Translations under genes and position numbers: made by a program
Part shown: positions 51,499 through 60,465 of the stretch, piece by piece
How positions within the stretch are numbered: position 1 is the stretch's first letter
Layout: every line of letters starts with the position of its first letter
Assembly: GCF_900168125.1 (NCBI RefSeq)
Contig: NZ_FUZF01000019.1
Coordinates: 1-64,000, forward strand
Origin: Sphingobacterium nematocida
Lineage (GTDB): Bacteria > Bacteroidota > Bacteroidia > Sphingobacteriales > Sphingobacteriaceae
Direction of reading: 5' to 3'
DNA length: 64,000 nucleotides
The notes under the pieces: model-generated
The model's database searches: none
What the model was told of the DNA's origin: nothing
The model's input: only the letters and a program-made list of their open reading frames with translations

Positions 51499-52811
51499 TA
51501 TTCGCTATCATCGTCTTCTGCTGTCTCCACTAGATCCAGCTTAACATACTCAATATTCTGTTGTGTTTTCTTCATAATCGTGAAAACATAACCAAATTCT
51601 TGTGTTGACTCGCCTACATCAGGTATTTTTTCAAATACATGGCTTACCAGACCGGCTATAGTATCGTAATCTGAACTCTCCGGAAGTTCTAGCGGAAGAT
51701 ATCCGTTAGAGTCATGTACAGAAGCTCCGGCATCGACCATATATTCCGTCTCAGAGATACGCTCCACGACAGGTGTTTCCTCATCGTATTCATCCTGTAT
51801 TTCTCCAACCAACTCTTCAACGATATCTTCTAGTGTAACCATCCCTGCCGTTCCACCAAATTCATCCAGTACAAAAGCAATCTGAATGCGCTTTTGTTGA
51901 AACTCGGTCATCAAGTCATTGATTTTTTTTGTTTCAGGAATAAAATAAGGCTTACGCATGATGTTTTTTAATACCACCTCTTTTCCTTTGACAAGCAAAG
52001 GGAGGATATCTTTGGTATGTACAACACCTACGATCTTGTCAATATTATCGTCGTAAATAGGAATACGGGAGTAACCTTCTTCTGTAACGGTATTTATAAA
52101 CTCTTCGGCAGTATCATCGACTTCCACAGCAATAATCTTGGTACGAGGTACCATGATATTTTTTACAATGCGCTCGTTAAAATCGAAAACATTTTTGATA
52201 AGCTCGTGCTCTGAGGTATTTAATGCACCAGACTCCTTACCTTTCTCCAACAGATATTGAAGCTCTTCGGAGGAGTGTGTAGAGTCATTAGGATGGGGAT
52301 GTATACCTACCAGTTTTAACAGAAAATTGGCAAATCCATTAAACACATAAATCAAGGGCATTAACACCCATGAGAAAATGCGTAACGGAACAGCTACTTT
52401 CATCGTCGTAGCTACAGGCTTTTGTATTGCTATAGACTTGGGAGCAAGCTCACCCAGAACCACATGCAAGAACGTAATGGTACCAAAGGCAATAGCAAAC
52501 CCTAACCACTTGGCCCAACCTTGTGATACGTCGACCTGCAGGTAACCAAACAGCTGGGATACAATCTGTGTCATCACAGCTTCACCTTTCCATCCCAGGC
52601 CTAGTGAAGCTAAAGTAATACCTAGCTGTGTTGCAGCTAGGTATTTGTCCAAATGCTCTGTAATATTTTTAGCAATTTTAGCGACATTGCTACCCGACTT
52701 TGCCTGAAGCTCAATCTGGGATGCCCTGACTTTTACAATTGCAAACTCTGCTGCAACGAAAAATCCATTCGCAAAAACTAAAAAAATTGTCCAAAAAATA
52801 TCGAGGGCCAT
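51498..52811 (-). CDS. CNNM/CorC-type (hemolysin family) membrane protein
   Basis: This 437-residue protein has an N-terminal DUF21/CNNM membrane domain with about four helices (1-160), a CBS pair (about 195-325, starting with MVPRTKIIAVEVDDTAEEFI and ending VLDEFGGTAGMVTLEDIVEELVGEI) and a C-terminal CorC_HlyC domain. Family members act in magnesium or cobalt efflux or resistance. Its stop overlaps the rsmE start. Upstream lie ppa, a DedA gene and a HIT gene in the same direction, with short gaps, so a longer operon is possible. Confidence 0.9.
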   Translation of the reverse strand: MALDIFWTIFLVFANGFFVAAEFAIVKVRASQIELQAKSGSNVAKIAKNITEHLDKYLAATQLGITLASLGLGWKGEAVMTQIVSQLFGYLQVDVSQGWAKWLGFAIAFGTITFLHVVLGELAPKSIAIQKPVATTMKVAVPLRIFSWVLMPLIYVFNGFANFLLKLVGIHPHPNDSTHSSEELQYLLEKGKESGALNTSEHELIKNVFDFNERIVKNIMVPRTKIIAVEVDDTAEEFINTVTEEGYSRIPIYDDNIDKIVGVVHTKDILPLLVKGKEVVLKNIMRKPYFIPETKKINDLMTEFQQKRIQIAFVLDEFGGTAGMVTLEDIVEELVGEIQDEYDEETPVVERISETEYMVDAGASVHDSNGYLPLELPESSDYDTIAGLVSHVFEKIPDVGESTQEFGYVFTIMKKTQQNIEYVKLDLVETAEDDDSE

Positions 52812-52817
52812 TAGGTT

Positions 52818-53360
52818 TTATTTGTTTCTAATTTCTTTGTTGTACAATTCGATACTCTCCATGATAACATTTTGAGCATAAGTACGTCCGTACAAGTTTT
52901 CTATTGTAACATTCTTTCCTTCCAACGCTTTGTAATCTTGGAAGAAACGAACGATTTCCTTCATCGTATGCGGAGGCAATTCAGAAAGATCATTAATATG
53001 ATTAACTGACATGTCATTTTTCGCTACAGCAATAATCTTATCGTCTTGTTCGCCGCCGTCGATCATATGCATTACACCGATTACTTTGGCTTCAATAAGA
53101 CTCATTGGAATCACATCAACAGAACAAAGAACCAAAATATCCAACGGATCTTTGTCATCACAGTAAGTTTGTGGAATGAAACCGTAATTTGCAGGGTACA
53201 TCACAGACGAGAATAAAACCCGGTCCAATTTTAGTAAGCCACTGTCTTTGTCAATTTCATATTTCGCTTTCGAACCTTTTGGTATTTCAATAATAGCATT
53301 TACGGAATTTGGCAGGTCCTCTCCAGGAGAAACTTGATGCCAAGGGTGTTGTGTACTCAT
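52818..53360 (-). CDS. ppa: Soluble family I inorganic pyrophosphatase
   Basis: This 180-residue enzyme hydrolyses pyrophosphate to phosphate and drives biosynthetic reactions. The family I signature is DDKDPLDILVLC, with the metal-binding aspartates. SKAKYEIDKDSGLLKLDR near the start and FFQDYKALEGKNVTIENLYG also fit. The length is typical of bacterial hexameric enzymes. It lies 16 nt downstream of the DedA-type gene. Confidence 0.96.
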   Translation of the reverse strand: MSTQHPWHQVSPGEDLPNSVNAIIEIPKGSKAKYEIDKDSGLLKLDRVLFSSVMYPANYGFIPQTYCDDKDPLDILVLCSVDVIPMSLIEAKVIGVMHMIDGGEQDDKIIAVAKNDMSVNHINDLSELPPHTMKEIVRFFQDYKALEGKNVTIENLYGRTYAQNVIMESIELYNKEIRNK

Positions 53361-53376
53361 TAATTATAATTACTGT

Positions 53377-54027
53377 TTATTTTGTTTCTTTATTTTCTTT
53401 TTTTCCTTTTATCCAACGTTTTAACAGCGCAATAATAATCGGTAAGAATGCGATCACAATCATACCGACAATAATATACTCTACATAGTTAATAATAGAA
53501 GGGAAAAGCTCTCCTAAATAATAGCCCGAAAGCGTCAAAACAGACACCCAAATAATTGCGCCCAATACATTATAAAGCACAAATTTTTTAAAGTCTAACT
53601 TGACAACCCCGGCAAATATTGGCGCAAATGTACGAATAATTGGAACAAACCGTCCAATAACTAATGCTGTACCACCATATTTTTGATAAAACTCTTCGGC
53701 CATCACGACATATTTACGCTTAAAGATAAGCGAGTCCTTTCGCTTGAAGAGCATGGGCCCCGTTCGATACCCAAACCAATAGCCTGCAAAATTGCCCAAT
53801 ATCCCGGCAAATAAAATACCGAAATACATCGTCGTGATATCGACATCTATTTTGTTTAAAGCACAGAACAATCCTGCTAAAAACAACAAATAATCTCCTG
53901 GCAGAAAAAAACCAAAGAAAAGTCCCGTTTCTGCAAATACAATTAAACAAACAATGTAGAACCCGCCATGACTTAATAAGTACTCCGCGTCCATTATCTG
54001 TTGGAATGACACTAAAAATTCTTGCAT
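53377..54027 (-). CDS. DedA family membrane protein
   Basis: This 216-residue inner-membrane protein has the DedA/SNARE-associated (VTT) domain. GLFFGFFLPGDYLLFLAGLF near residues 32-51 is the family signature with the acidic residue in the membrane. GRFVPIIRTFAPIFAGVV near 122-139 has the conserved arginines. Family members support membrane potential and lipid turnover; some flip undecaprenyl phosphate or phosphatidylethanolamine. It lies in a probable operon with a HIT gene upstream and ppa downstream. Confidence 0.93.
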   Translation of the reverse strand: MQEFLVSFQQIMDAEYLLSHGGFYIVCLIVFAETGLFFGFFLPGDYLLFLAGLFCALNKIDVDITTMYFGILFAGILGNFAGYWFGYRTGPMLFKRKDSLIFKRKYVVMAEEFYQKYGGTALVIGRFVPIIRTFAPIFAGVVKLDFKKFVLYNVLGAIIWVSVLTLSGYYLGELFPSIINYVEYIIVGMIVIAFLPIIIALLKRWIKGKKENKETK

Positions 54028-54061
54028 ATTAATTTGTTAGGGTATCAGAATGAGATCGTAG

Positions 54062-54475
54062 TTAATCACCATTTGTGATGGAGACTATAGCATGGCGAAT
54101 CTCTTCCGCAATTCGAGTCATTTCCTCCGCAGGTAGAGACAATTTTGCTTTTTCAAAATTCATATCACTAACCTGATTCAAGGGAATAAGATGTATATGT
54201 GCATGCGCAACTTCTAGACCAACTACAGCAACTCCGACTTTTCTACAAGAAATCACTTTTTTTATACCTTGGGATACGATCTTAGCAAAAACCCACATCC
54301 CCATGTACTCGTCATCATTGATATCAAATATATAATCGGTTTCCTTCTTTGGTATCACCAACACATGGCCTGGTGTAAGAGGTGAAATATCTAGAAATGC
54401 CAAATAATCGTTACTCTCAGCAACTTTATAAGCAGGAATCTCTCCCGAAATAATCTTTGAAAATATTGTAGACAT
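54062..54475 (-). CDS. HIT family nucleotide-binding protein
   Basis: This 137-residue protein matches the Hint/PKCI branch of the HIT superfamily. TIFSKIISGEIPAYKVAES is the opening, SPLTPGHVLVIPKKET is the substrate strand, and EVAHAHIHLIPLN holds the HxHxH motif (H91, H93, H95). Such proteins cleave phosphoramidates such as AMP-lysine or acyl-adenylates. The first gene of a probable operon with the DedA-type gene and ppa; a TATATTTG element lies about 25 nt upstream. Confidence 0.94.
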   Translation of the reverse strand: MSTIFSKIISGEIPAYKVAESNDYLAFLDISPLTPGHVLVIPKKETDYIFDINDDEYMGMWVFAKIVSQGIKKVISCRKVGVAVVGLEVAHAHIHLIPLNQVSDMNFEKAKLSLPAEEMTRIAEEIRHAIVSITNGD

Positions 54476-54499
54476 TTATCTTTCAAGTTGATCAATGAG

Positions 54500-54507
54500 C
54501 AAATATA
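54500..54507 (-). promoter_or_regulatory. Promoter -7 element of the HIT gene
   Basis: On the reverse strand TATATTTG ends 24 nt before the HIT gene ATG. Confidence 0.5.
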
Positions 54508-54718
54508 ACAAAACCTACAAGAAGTATTGGTATAAACTGCAATGAAAGTTGGTCAATCCCCATTTGTACCCACGTAAAATAAAACTTTCATGATTCCATT
54601 GAATCACCAACAGAAATGAACCGAACCCGATCGTGTCGGGTGAGCTCTTGAATGCCAACAATAAAGAACAATGTTATGAAAAAAGTTCTTGATGTCCATT
54701 AAATACGAACACTTTCAG
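54508..54718. other. Gene-free interval between HIT and greA genes
   Basis: Apart from a GC-rich hairpin ACCCGA/TCGGGT at 54625-54641 followed by TGAGCTC, of the same general style as the leader palindromes elsewhere in the window, nothing was recognised. Confidence 0.4.
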
Positions 54719-54754
54719 AAAAAAAAGAGGACAATGGATTAATTGTCCTCTTTT
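54719..54754 (-). terminator. greA terminator
   Basis: AAAAGAGGACAAT (54723-54735) and ATTGTCCTCTTTT (54742-54754) form a perfect 13-bp stem with a 6-nt loop. On the reverse strand a T run follows. Confidence 0.88.
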
Positions 54755-54810
54755 CAAATAATAAAGTTATGAGAGCGGTTATGGCGAACCGCACATAACC
54801 TATATAAATA

Positions 54811-55284
54811 TTATCTAGAAATATCCATTATCTCAAACTCGATCTCTCCTGCAGGTACGCTAACCTTTGCTACATCCCCTACAGACTTTCCTAACAAGCC
54901 CTGAGCGATTGGAGATTTAACAGATATTTTACCTGCTTTCAAATCAGCCTCAGTCTCTGACACCAACTGATAAGTCATCTCTGCTCCGTTTTTCTTATTC
55001 TTAATCTTGACAATGGAAAGTGCCAATACTTTGGAAAGATCCAATTTTGATTCATCGATCAATCGAGCACTAGCCAACACCTCTTCTAATTTAGCAATTT
55101 TTGCTTCGTGTAAGCCCTGCGCTTCTTTAGCTGCATCATACTCGGCATTTTCAGACAAATCTCCCTTGTCGCGCGCTTCTGCAATCGCATTGGCCATCTT
55201 AGCCCTTCCCTCAGTTTTTAGGTACTGTAGCTCTTCTTTTAACTTCGCTAACCCTTCCTCTGTGTAATAAGTTACTTCCGCCAT
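54811..55284 (-). CDS. greA: Transcription elongation factor GreA
   Basis: This 157-residue factor has the GreA layout: an N-terminal coiled-coil hairpin (about 5-75, with EGLAKLKEELQYLKTEGRAK, and ARDKGDLSENAEYDAAKEAQ, whose tip acids enter the polymerase channel) and a C-terminal FKBP-like domain (about 80-157, SVKSPIAQGLLGKSVGDVAK). It rescues backtracked RNA polymerase. The gene stands alone with its own terminator. Confidence 0.97.
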   Translation of the reverse strand: MAEVTYYTEEGLAKLKEELQYLKTEGRAKMANAIAEARDKGDLSENAEYDAAKEAQGLHEAKIAKLEEVLASARLIDESKLDLSKVLALSIVKIKNKKNGAEMTYQLVSETEADLKAGKISVKSPIAQGLLGKSVGDVAKVSVPAGEIEFEIMDISR

Positions 55285-55329
55285 AATTATTCAATTAACT
55301 TAAAATAGTAAACACTAAACTCTTAATAA

Positions 55330-55374
55330 AAAAGAAACAAGACCACTCTTTCGATATTTGAAAGAGTGGTCTTG
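55330..55374 (-). terminator. Terminator of the two-component operon
   Basis: CAAGACCACTCTTTC (55338-55352) and GAAAGAGTGGTCTTG (55360-55374) form a perfect 15-bp stem with a 7-nt loop. On the reverse strand a T-rich tail follows. Confidence 0.88.
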
Positions 55375-55426
55375 CTCGATATTGACGAAGATAATTAAAA
55401 CGATTTAATTATCCAAATCAAACACA

Positions 55427-56122
55427 TTATTCTTCGTCAACAAATTTATAACCTAAGCCTCTGACCGTTTGGAGATAAGTAGGCTTATCGGGATTATTTT
55501 CTATTTTTTTCCGCAAGCGAACCACATGCATATCCAACGTACGGGTATTCACATTAGAACTATACCCCCACACGACTTCCATCAGTTCTTCGCGCGTAAT
55601 CTCCCGCCCCATATTCTGGAGAAAATGCAGTAAAATCCTATTCTCTAAAATAGTCAGCTCGATCTTACGACCATCCCTAACTAAAGAGTGAATCTGTGGA
55701 TGATGCTCCGTATTGCCAAAGACATGCACATCTTTATTGCTACTTTTCGGAACAAAGAAACGCACTTTATTCTCAATCATAGCGACAAGGACATCCATAT
55801 TGAAAGGCTTCGTGATGTAATCCGTAATACCATAACTATAGGCATCTATTTTATCTACATCCTGAGATTTGGCCGTCATCATGATAATGATGTTTTCAAA
55901 GCCTTCTTTACGTACAGCCTCGCACACTTCGATGCCTTCCTTTCCTGGCAGCATCCAATCCAACAATACGATATCAGGTTGAAGTTCTAAAATCAACTTC
56001 TCCGCTTCCAACCCGTTGCCGACCTGTACAACTTTATAATTTTCAGTTTGCAAACGATGACTTACTAAAAACCGCAAGTTTTCGTCATCTTCAACAACTG
56101 CAACCGTAATATCTTTTTCCAT
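55427..56122 (-). CDS. OmpR-type response regulator (RprY-like)
   Basis: This 231-residue regulator has a receiver domain with D55 (IVLLDWMLPGKEGIEV) and K104 (YITKPF) and a winged-helix domain ending VRGLGYKFVDEE. LTILENRILLHFLQNMGREI and NVNTRTLDMHVVRLRKKIEN mark the DNA-binding part. Its order and sequence are close in style to RprY of Bacteroides. It is the last gene of the operon with a histidine kinase and an S9-peptidase-like lipoprotein, and is 3 nt from the kinase gene. Confidence 0.94.
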   Translation of the reverse strand: MEKDITVAVVEDDENLRFLVSHRLQTENYKVVQVGNGLEAEKLILELQPDIVLLDWMLPGKEGIEVCEAVRKEGFENIIIMMTAKSQDVDKIDAYSYGITDYITKPFNMDVLVAMIENKVRFFVPKSSNKDVHVFGNTEHHPQIHSLVRDGRKIELTILENRILLHFLQNMGREITREELMEVVWGYSSNVNTRTLDMHVVRLRKKIENNPDKPTYLQTVRGLGYKFVDEE

Positions 56123-56125
56123 AAT

Positions 56126-57799
56126 TTATGTTTTTTTAACTTCAATTGGGAAACTAAGTGTAAAAACCGTACCAACATTTAACTGGCTATCTACTTTTAT
56201 TTCCCCGTTCATAAACTCAGTAATCTCTTTACAAAATGCGAGTCCTAAACCAATACTGCCTTGTTGGTTAAACTGGTTCTTGACTCGGTAAAACTTTTTA
56301 AAAATACTATTAAATTCTTTCTTATCTATACCAATCCCTTGATCTTTGAATAAAATAACAAAATTTTTCTTGTTTTGTTGAACACGGATATCTAAAACCT
56401 TCCGATCCGGTGCAGAATACTTGTAAGCATTATCAATCAGATTCTGAAAAACACTGGTCAATAGAACAGGATCCGCATACATCTCCGTCTTGACATCGAT
56501 CTCATAATTCAATGTCAAATCGGGATATTTTATATGAGTCGCATCAAACATATGCTGACAAAACTCATTCAACTCAATATACTCACCATTAAACTTGATG
56601 GATTTATTTTCGATCTGAGCAAACGACAGTAGCTTATTCATCAACGCATTAAGTTTATCTGCTTCCTGATCCAGAATGCGACCGTACATATTTCTCTCCA
56701 CATCCGATAGCTTCTCCGCGCTCTTGATATTATTTCCTGCGATCTTGATCACGCTAACCGGTGTCTTAAACTCATGGGTCAGGTTATTAATAAAATCATA
56801 TTGCAACTGGTACAACCGACTATTGATCATAACATTCCGATAGATGAGATAACCGACCGTCAAGAGTATCAAATAAACTAACAGGAGTCCAATCATAACA
56901 GGAAAAAAACGTCGATTAATATCACGTTGAATAAACTCTCGGGACGTATCAAACTGAAGCTTATAATCAGATAACGCACCCGGCAAGGCCAATTCTGTAC
57001 GCAGATAAGCGACATGCTCCTCCACATATTGATCCACCACAGGTTTGATAACAATCTCTTCGTATAGATTTGGATACTTATTCGTAATAGCCATCTTGCG
57101 TGGTTCTATTGAAAAGACGAACAAATCTTGTTCATAGTCACTCTTAGGCAGATCACTAAAACGCATCATGGTTTTATAGGCCATGATATCCGACATACGT
57201 GGAATATTCAAGTAAGAGATCTTACCAGGCTGAAGTGTATAGAATACTTTATAAATATCATTATCTGTCAATTTGGTTGAATCGGAAACACGATCCAAAA
57301 ACCCAGCTAGCTTGAGCATCATATTGTTAAAATCCTCGGCATGATTTTTATAATCATCCGAGCTTTGATGCACACCAATGAAGCGATTGTCCGTATTTAA
57401 CTTAAAGCTATAGGAATTACGCAATGAAATGCCTAAATTATTAAATCGAAGACCTTTGCCCAAGGTATCTCTATTTGTAAATACAACATCAAAAAAATTA
57501 ACATTACTTACGAAGGGATAACGTCGTAATACCGTGTTAGAGAATTCAGCAGCCTGTGCAGAGTCAATATAGCCCTGATAATAGGATATCTCAGGAACCT
57601 TGGAGGTAAAAAAATCATTAAATGGCTTGATAAACTCATCGAAAACTTCAACTTTCTTGTTATTGAACTCTGTCTCGACAAAATTGGTTGTCATCTTACG
57701 CGCAAAAAAAGCCGAAGTGACAAATAAGACAGTCACCAAGACCAAGAATGTTATTAGAAGGCCAAAATTCTTTCGATATCGTAAATCAAAGTTTCCCAT
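56126..57799 (-). CDS. Sensor histidine kinase with large periplasmic domain
   Basis: This 557-residue kinase has two membrane helices (about 11-32 and 299-320) enclosing a periplasmic sensor domain of about 265 residues with no recognised fold. The cytoplasmic part has the HisKA phospho-acceptor H342 in NLTHEFKTPVSVIK and an ATPase domain with NLIDNAYKYS (N box), DQGIGID (G1) and GSIGLGLAFCKEI (G2). No HAMP domain was seen between helix 2 and the H box. It phosphorylates the downstream regulator. The preceding gene encodes a pseudo-peptidase lipoprotein, which could report to this sensor domain. Confidence 0.94.
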   Translation of the reverse strand: MGNFDLRYRKNFGLLITFLVLVTVLFVTSAFFARKMTTNFVETEFNNKKVEVFDEFIKPFNDFFTSKVPEISYYQGYIDSAQAAEFSNTVLRRYPFVSNVNFFDVVFTNRDTLGKGLRFNNLGISLRNSYSFKLNTDNRFIGVHQSSDDYKNHAEDFNNMMLKLAGFLDRVSDSTKLTDNDIYKVFYTLQPGKISYLNIPRMSDIMAYKTMMRFSDLPKSDYEQDLFVFSIEPRKMAITNKYPNLYEEIVIKPVVDQYVEEHVAYLRTELALPGALSDYKLQFDTSREFIQRDINRRFFPVMIGLLLVYLILLTVGYLIYRNVMINSRLYQLQYDFINNLTHEFKTPVSVIKIAGNNIKSAEKLSDVERNMYGRILDQEADKLNALMNKLLSFAQIENKSIKFNGEYIELNEFCQHMFDATHIKYPDLTLNYEIDVKTEMYADPVLLTSVFQNLIDNAYKYSAPDRKVLDIRVQQNKKNFVILFKDQGIGIDKKEFNSIFKKFYRVKNQFNQQGSIGLGLAFCKEITEFMNGEIKVDSQLNVGTVFTLSFPIEVKKT

Positions 57800-57802
57800 T
57801 AG

Positions 57803-59683
57803 CTACATTTGTTCTTTAAGAAACTGTTCGATCATCTGGTAATACTCAATTACATTCTCATCTTTCTTAAAACGACGGCCTTCATCCTCTTTAAATACAT
57901 AACGGACCGTTACATTATTATTTTTCACCTTCTGCACAAATTGATTAACATCAGTAAGGCTATTAAATCGGTCTTTCCCTCCGTGAAACATCAAAATAGG
58001 CATCCTTACTTTCTCTGCGTGAAACAAAGGTGATATAGCTCTAAATAGCTCATACTCCTTAGTCGGGTCTCCGATGATGTTATAATACAACTGCAAATAA
58101 GGCTGATAATATGGAGGGATCTCCTTTAGATAAGTAAATAAGTTAGTATATCCGGAAGAGGAAATAGCGCATTTATATAAGGTAGGGTTAAAACAGGCCG
58201 CATACAGTGCTGAATAACCTCCAAAACCTGTCCCCATGATGGCGACCCTACTTTTATCAGCTATACCTTGGTGGATAAGCCAAGCCACGCCATCACTGAT
58301 ATCATTCTGAATCTCTCCGCCCCATTGCTTAAAACCTGCTGTATAAAACTGCTTTCCATACCCCACAGATCCCCTATAGTTGATTTGAAAAACGGCATAT
58401 CCCCGATTTGCTAAAAACTGGACTTCAGAATTAAACCCCCACACATCTCTCCTATTTGGCCCATCATGAATCAACACCACTACCGGATAAGATTTTTGCT
58501 TGACTAAAGGATAGGTTAGGTATCCTTTAATAGTCTTTCCATCCCTAGAGTTAAAACTAACTTCTTCCATCGGGGCCAAGCTCTTTCCTGTCAAAGCAGG
58601 ATTAATAACAGACAGTTCAACGATTTTATCTTTCTTCTTAGAGTAATAATATATCCCTCCAGGATTGACATCCGTATAAGTTTTAAATAATACAGCATTA
58701 AACGCGCTATCCATGTCAAGAATGTCTATATTATAACCATCAAACTTATTGGTTATCTTAGAATATATCTTTTTAAAATCCTTATTGAGGATACGCGTCT
58801 CCTTTTTATTCGATAATCCTGCAGTATAAATAACCTCTTCTCTAGAAAACGAATAACCTTCTCTATTCATATCCACAGATTTATTCTCTGCGACAACCTC
58901 TTCTTTTCCAGTCTGCAGATCTAACTTCACCACAGCCAGTTTATCACGTCCAACGTTAGACATTGCATACACTGCAGTATGCTCCCCTTTAACAGGCCCC
59001 AACGGCAAAACCGTTGTTGCAAAATCTGTCTCTACTACTTTTTTATAAGCCGCTCCCTCTTCCTCTCGATACAACAACTGATCTTCAACACTATCGCTCG
59101 AAAGTGCAAGACGCACTTTTCCATCCGAAGAGGCATACCAGGAGCTTATCTTTCCTGAATTCTGCTCGACAAGTTTAGGCCCAGATCCATCAAGCGGGAT
59201 CCTATACAAATCAAAAACAGAAGAATCGCGTATATTCATCTCAGCAAGAAGGTTGCCATTTTTAGATTTCATCGGCCCTAACCATGCTAAGGTATGCTTG
59301 GTTGGAGGAAACAATGGTTTCGCTACTTCGTGATGGATATCAATTGTAAAAAGACGCAAACTATCTTCTGGAGATTGACTGTTGGAAAACACAATACTAT
59401 CTGAAGCACTCCAGAAAAAATATTGAACATTTATATTATTCTGATAGGTCAATTGCTTAGAAGAGTCTGGTTCCTCAATATCCAACACAAATATATTACG
59501 GCAGTGATCTTCCAATCCCAAGTAAGCAATGTATCGCCCATCCGGTGATACTCGAAAATTTAATCGTTCTGGTTTGCCAAAAAAATCCTGTACCGGAATA
59601 CGTTCAACACTCCGGGGGCCATTACATCCCATAAAAATGAATGTAACCAATAGGAAACAAAAGACTGTTATTAAAAATCTCAT
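57803..59683 (-). CDS. S9 prolyl-oligopeptidase-like lipoprotein with lost catalytic residues
   Basis: This 626-residue protein has a lipoprotein signal (lipobox FMGC, C20), a beta-propeller domain (about 40-370, with SPDGRYIAYLGLEDHCRNIF) and an alpha/beta-hydrolase domain (about 375-626, starting RDGKTIKGYLTYP). The family nucleophile motif GxSxGG reads GTGFGG at 484-489, so Ser is replaced by Gly (G486). The conserved His in DEGHG is replaced by Arg (DEGRRF, R603). The third residue, D571 in GGKDRF, remains. It is therefore predicted inactive. The bases are clear in the read. It starts an operon with a sensor kinase (3-nt gap) and a response regulator. Confidence 0.88.
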   Translation of the reverse strand: MRFLITVFCFLLVTFIFMGCNGPRSVERIPVQDFFGKPERLNFRVSPDGRYIAYLGLEDHCRNIFVLDIEEPDSSKQLTYQNNINVQYFFWSASDSIVFSNSQSPEDSLRLFTIDIHHEVAKPLFPPTKHTLAWLGPMKSKNGNLLAEMNIRDSSVFDLYRIPLDGSGPKLVEQNSGKISSWYASSDGKVRLALSSDSVEDQLLYREEEGAAYKKVVETDFATTVLPLGPVKGEHTAVYAMSNVGRDKLAVVKLDLQTGKEEVVAENKSVDMNREGYSFSREEVIYTAGLSNKKETRILNKDFKKIYSKITNKFDGYNIDILDMDSAFNAVLFKTYTDVNPGGIYYYSKKKDKIVELSVINPALTGKSLAPMEEVSFNSRDGKTIKGYLTYPLVKQKSYPVVVLIHDGPNRRDVWGFNSEVQFLANRGYAVFQINYRGSVGYGKQFYTAGFKQWGGEIQNDISDGVAWLIHQGIADKSRVAIMGTGFGGYSALYAACFNPTLYKCAISSSGYTNLFTYLKEIPPYYQPYLQLYYNIIGDPTKEYELFRAISPLFHAEKVRMPILMFHGGKDRFNSLTDVNQFVQKVKNNNVTVRYVFKEDEGRRFKKDENVIEYYQMIEQFLKEQM

Positions 59684-59775
59684 CCAACTATTTCTCGTTC
59701 TCTCAAATATTATAATTTTCCTAGACTAAACCTATATTGCAACTTTTTTTTTACAGGTTCAAAAGCTACATTTCG

Positions 59776-59783
59776 TACCTTTG
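59776..59783 (+). promoter_or_regulatory. Promoter -7 element of the DUF4286 gene
   Basis: TACCTTTG ends 4 nt before the chosen ATG at 59788, so the transcript is probably leaderless. Confidence 0.55.
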
Positions 59784-59787
59784 TGAC

Positions 59788-60072
59788 ATGTATCTATACA
59801 ACATTTCTATCATCATCGAAGAAAGTCAGCATCATGCACTTTTTTCATGGGTCCAACAGTCTTGGATACCTACATTACCGGCGGACACCAAATTGCTCAA
59901 AATGGTTAATTCTCCGCATGAAGGATATACTTACTGTATACAGCTAATTGTCAATGACGAACAACAGATTCAACACTTTCAATCGGAACACATCAGTTCG
60001 CTGCAAGCGCATATAGCACAACACCATAGCGAAAAAGCTTTTATTTTCGATAGCGTGATGCAATACCTATAA
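59788..60072 (+). CDS. DUF4286 family protein
   Basis: This 94-residue protein (start MYLYNISIIIEESQHHALFS) matches the small Bacteroidota DUF4286 family, with an alternating beta-alpha pattern and a C-terminal KAFIFDSVMQYL. The ATG at 59788 is preferred over the frame opening at 59737, since a promoter element would otherwise lie within the coding region. Cytoplasmic; function unknown. Confidence 0.75.
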   Translation: MYLYNISIIIEESQHHALFSWVQQSWIPTLPADTKLLKMVNSPHEGYTYCIQLIVNDEQQIQHFQSEHISSLQAHIAQHHSEKAFIFDSVMQYL

Positions 60073-60107
60073 AACAGAGATTAAGCTATACGGCCTGATT
60101 ATCACGA

Positions 60108-60377
60108 CTAGTGACGAGACAAGACTGCGGGTTTAGGGGATTTTATACGATATTTTTTATACCAAAGAATTCCTATACCCGCTCCTATTAAGAAAGGTGC
60201 ACCTAATAAAAATAATATCCCATTGTTTAACCCCTTACCCTGGGTACTGCCATGTTGTGTACTATTTTCAGCATTCAAAGAACACATCGCACACTGGCCA
60301 AGAGTCACTGTTGAGGATAATATTGTTAATCCAAGGGACAATAATCCGATTGTAAGTATACGGCTAACTACTTTCAT
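60108..60377 (-). CDS. Small membrane protein with CxxC motif
   Basis: This 89-residue protein has a signal peptide (about 1-27, ending TVTLGQ) and a short extracytoplasmic part starting with CAMCSLNAENSTQHGSTQGK, in which CxxC could bind metal or heme or form a disulfide. One membrane helix (about 51-71, GILFLLGAPFLIGAGIGILW) leads to a basic tail. Similar small proteins occur across Bacteroidota, often near respiratory genes, though no such neighbour is seen here. Function unknown. Confidence 0.7.
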   Translation of the reverse strand: MKVVSRILTIGLLSLGLTILSSTVTLGQCAMCSLNAENSTQHGSTQGKGLNNGILFLLGAPFLIGAGIGILWYKKYRIKSPKPAVLSRH

Positions 60378-60465
60378 TTTACAAAGTTACAGAATTTAAT
60401 ATACATATTAACGTAACAAAACAATACAGACAAGACCAATAAACCAAGATATGGATTCAATAGTC

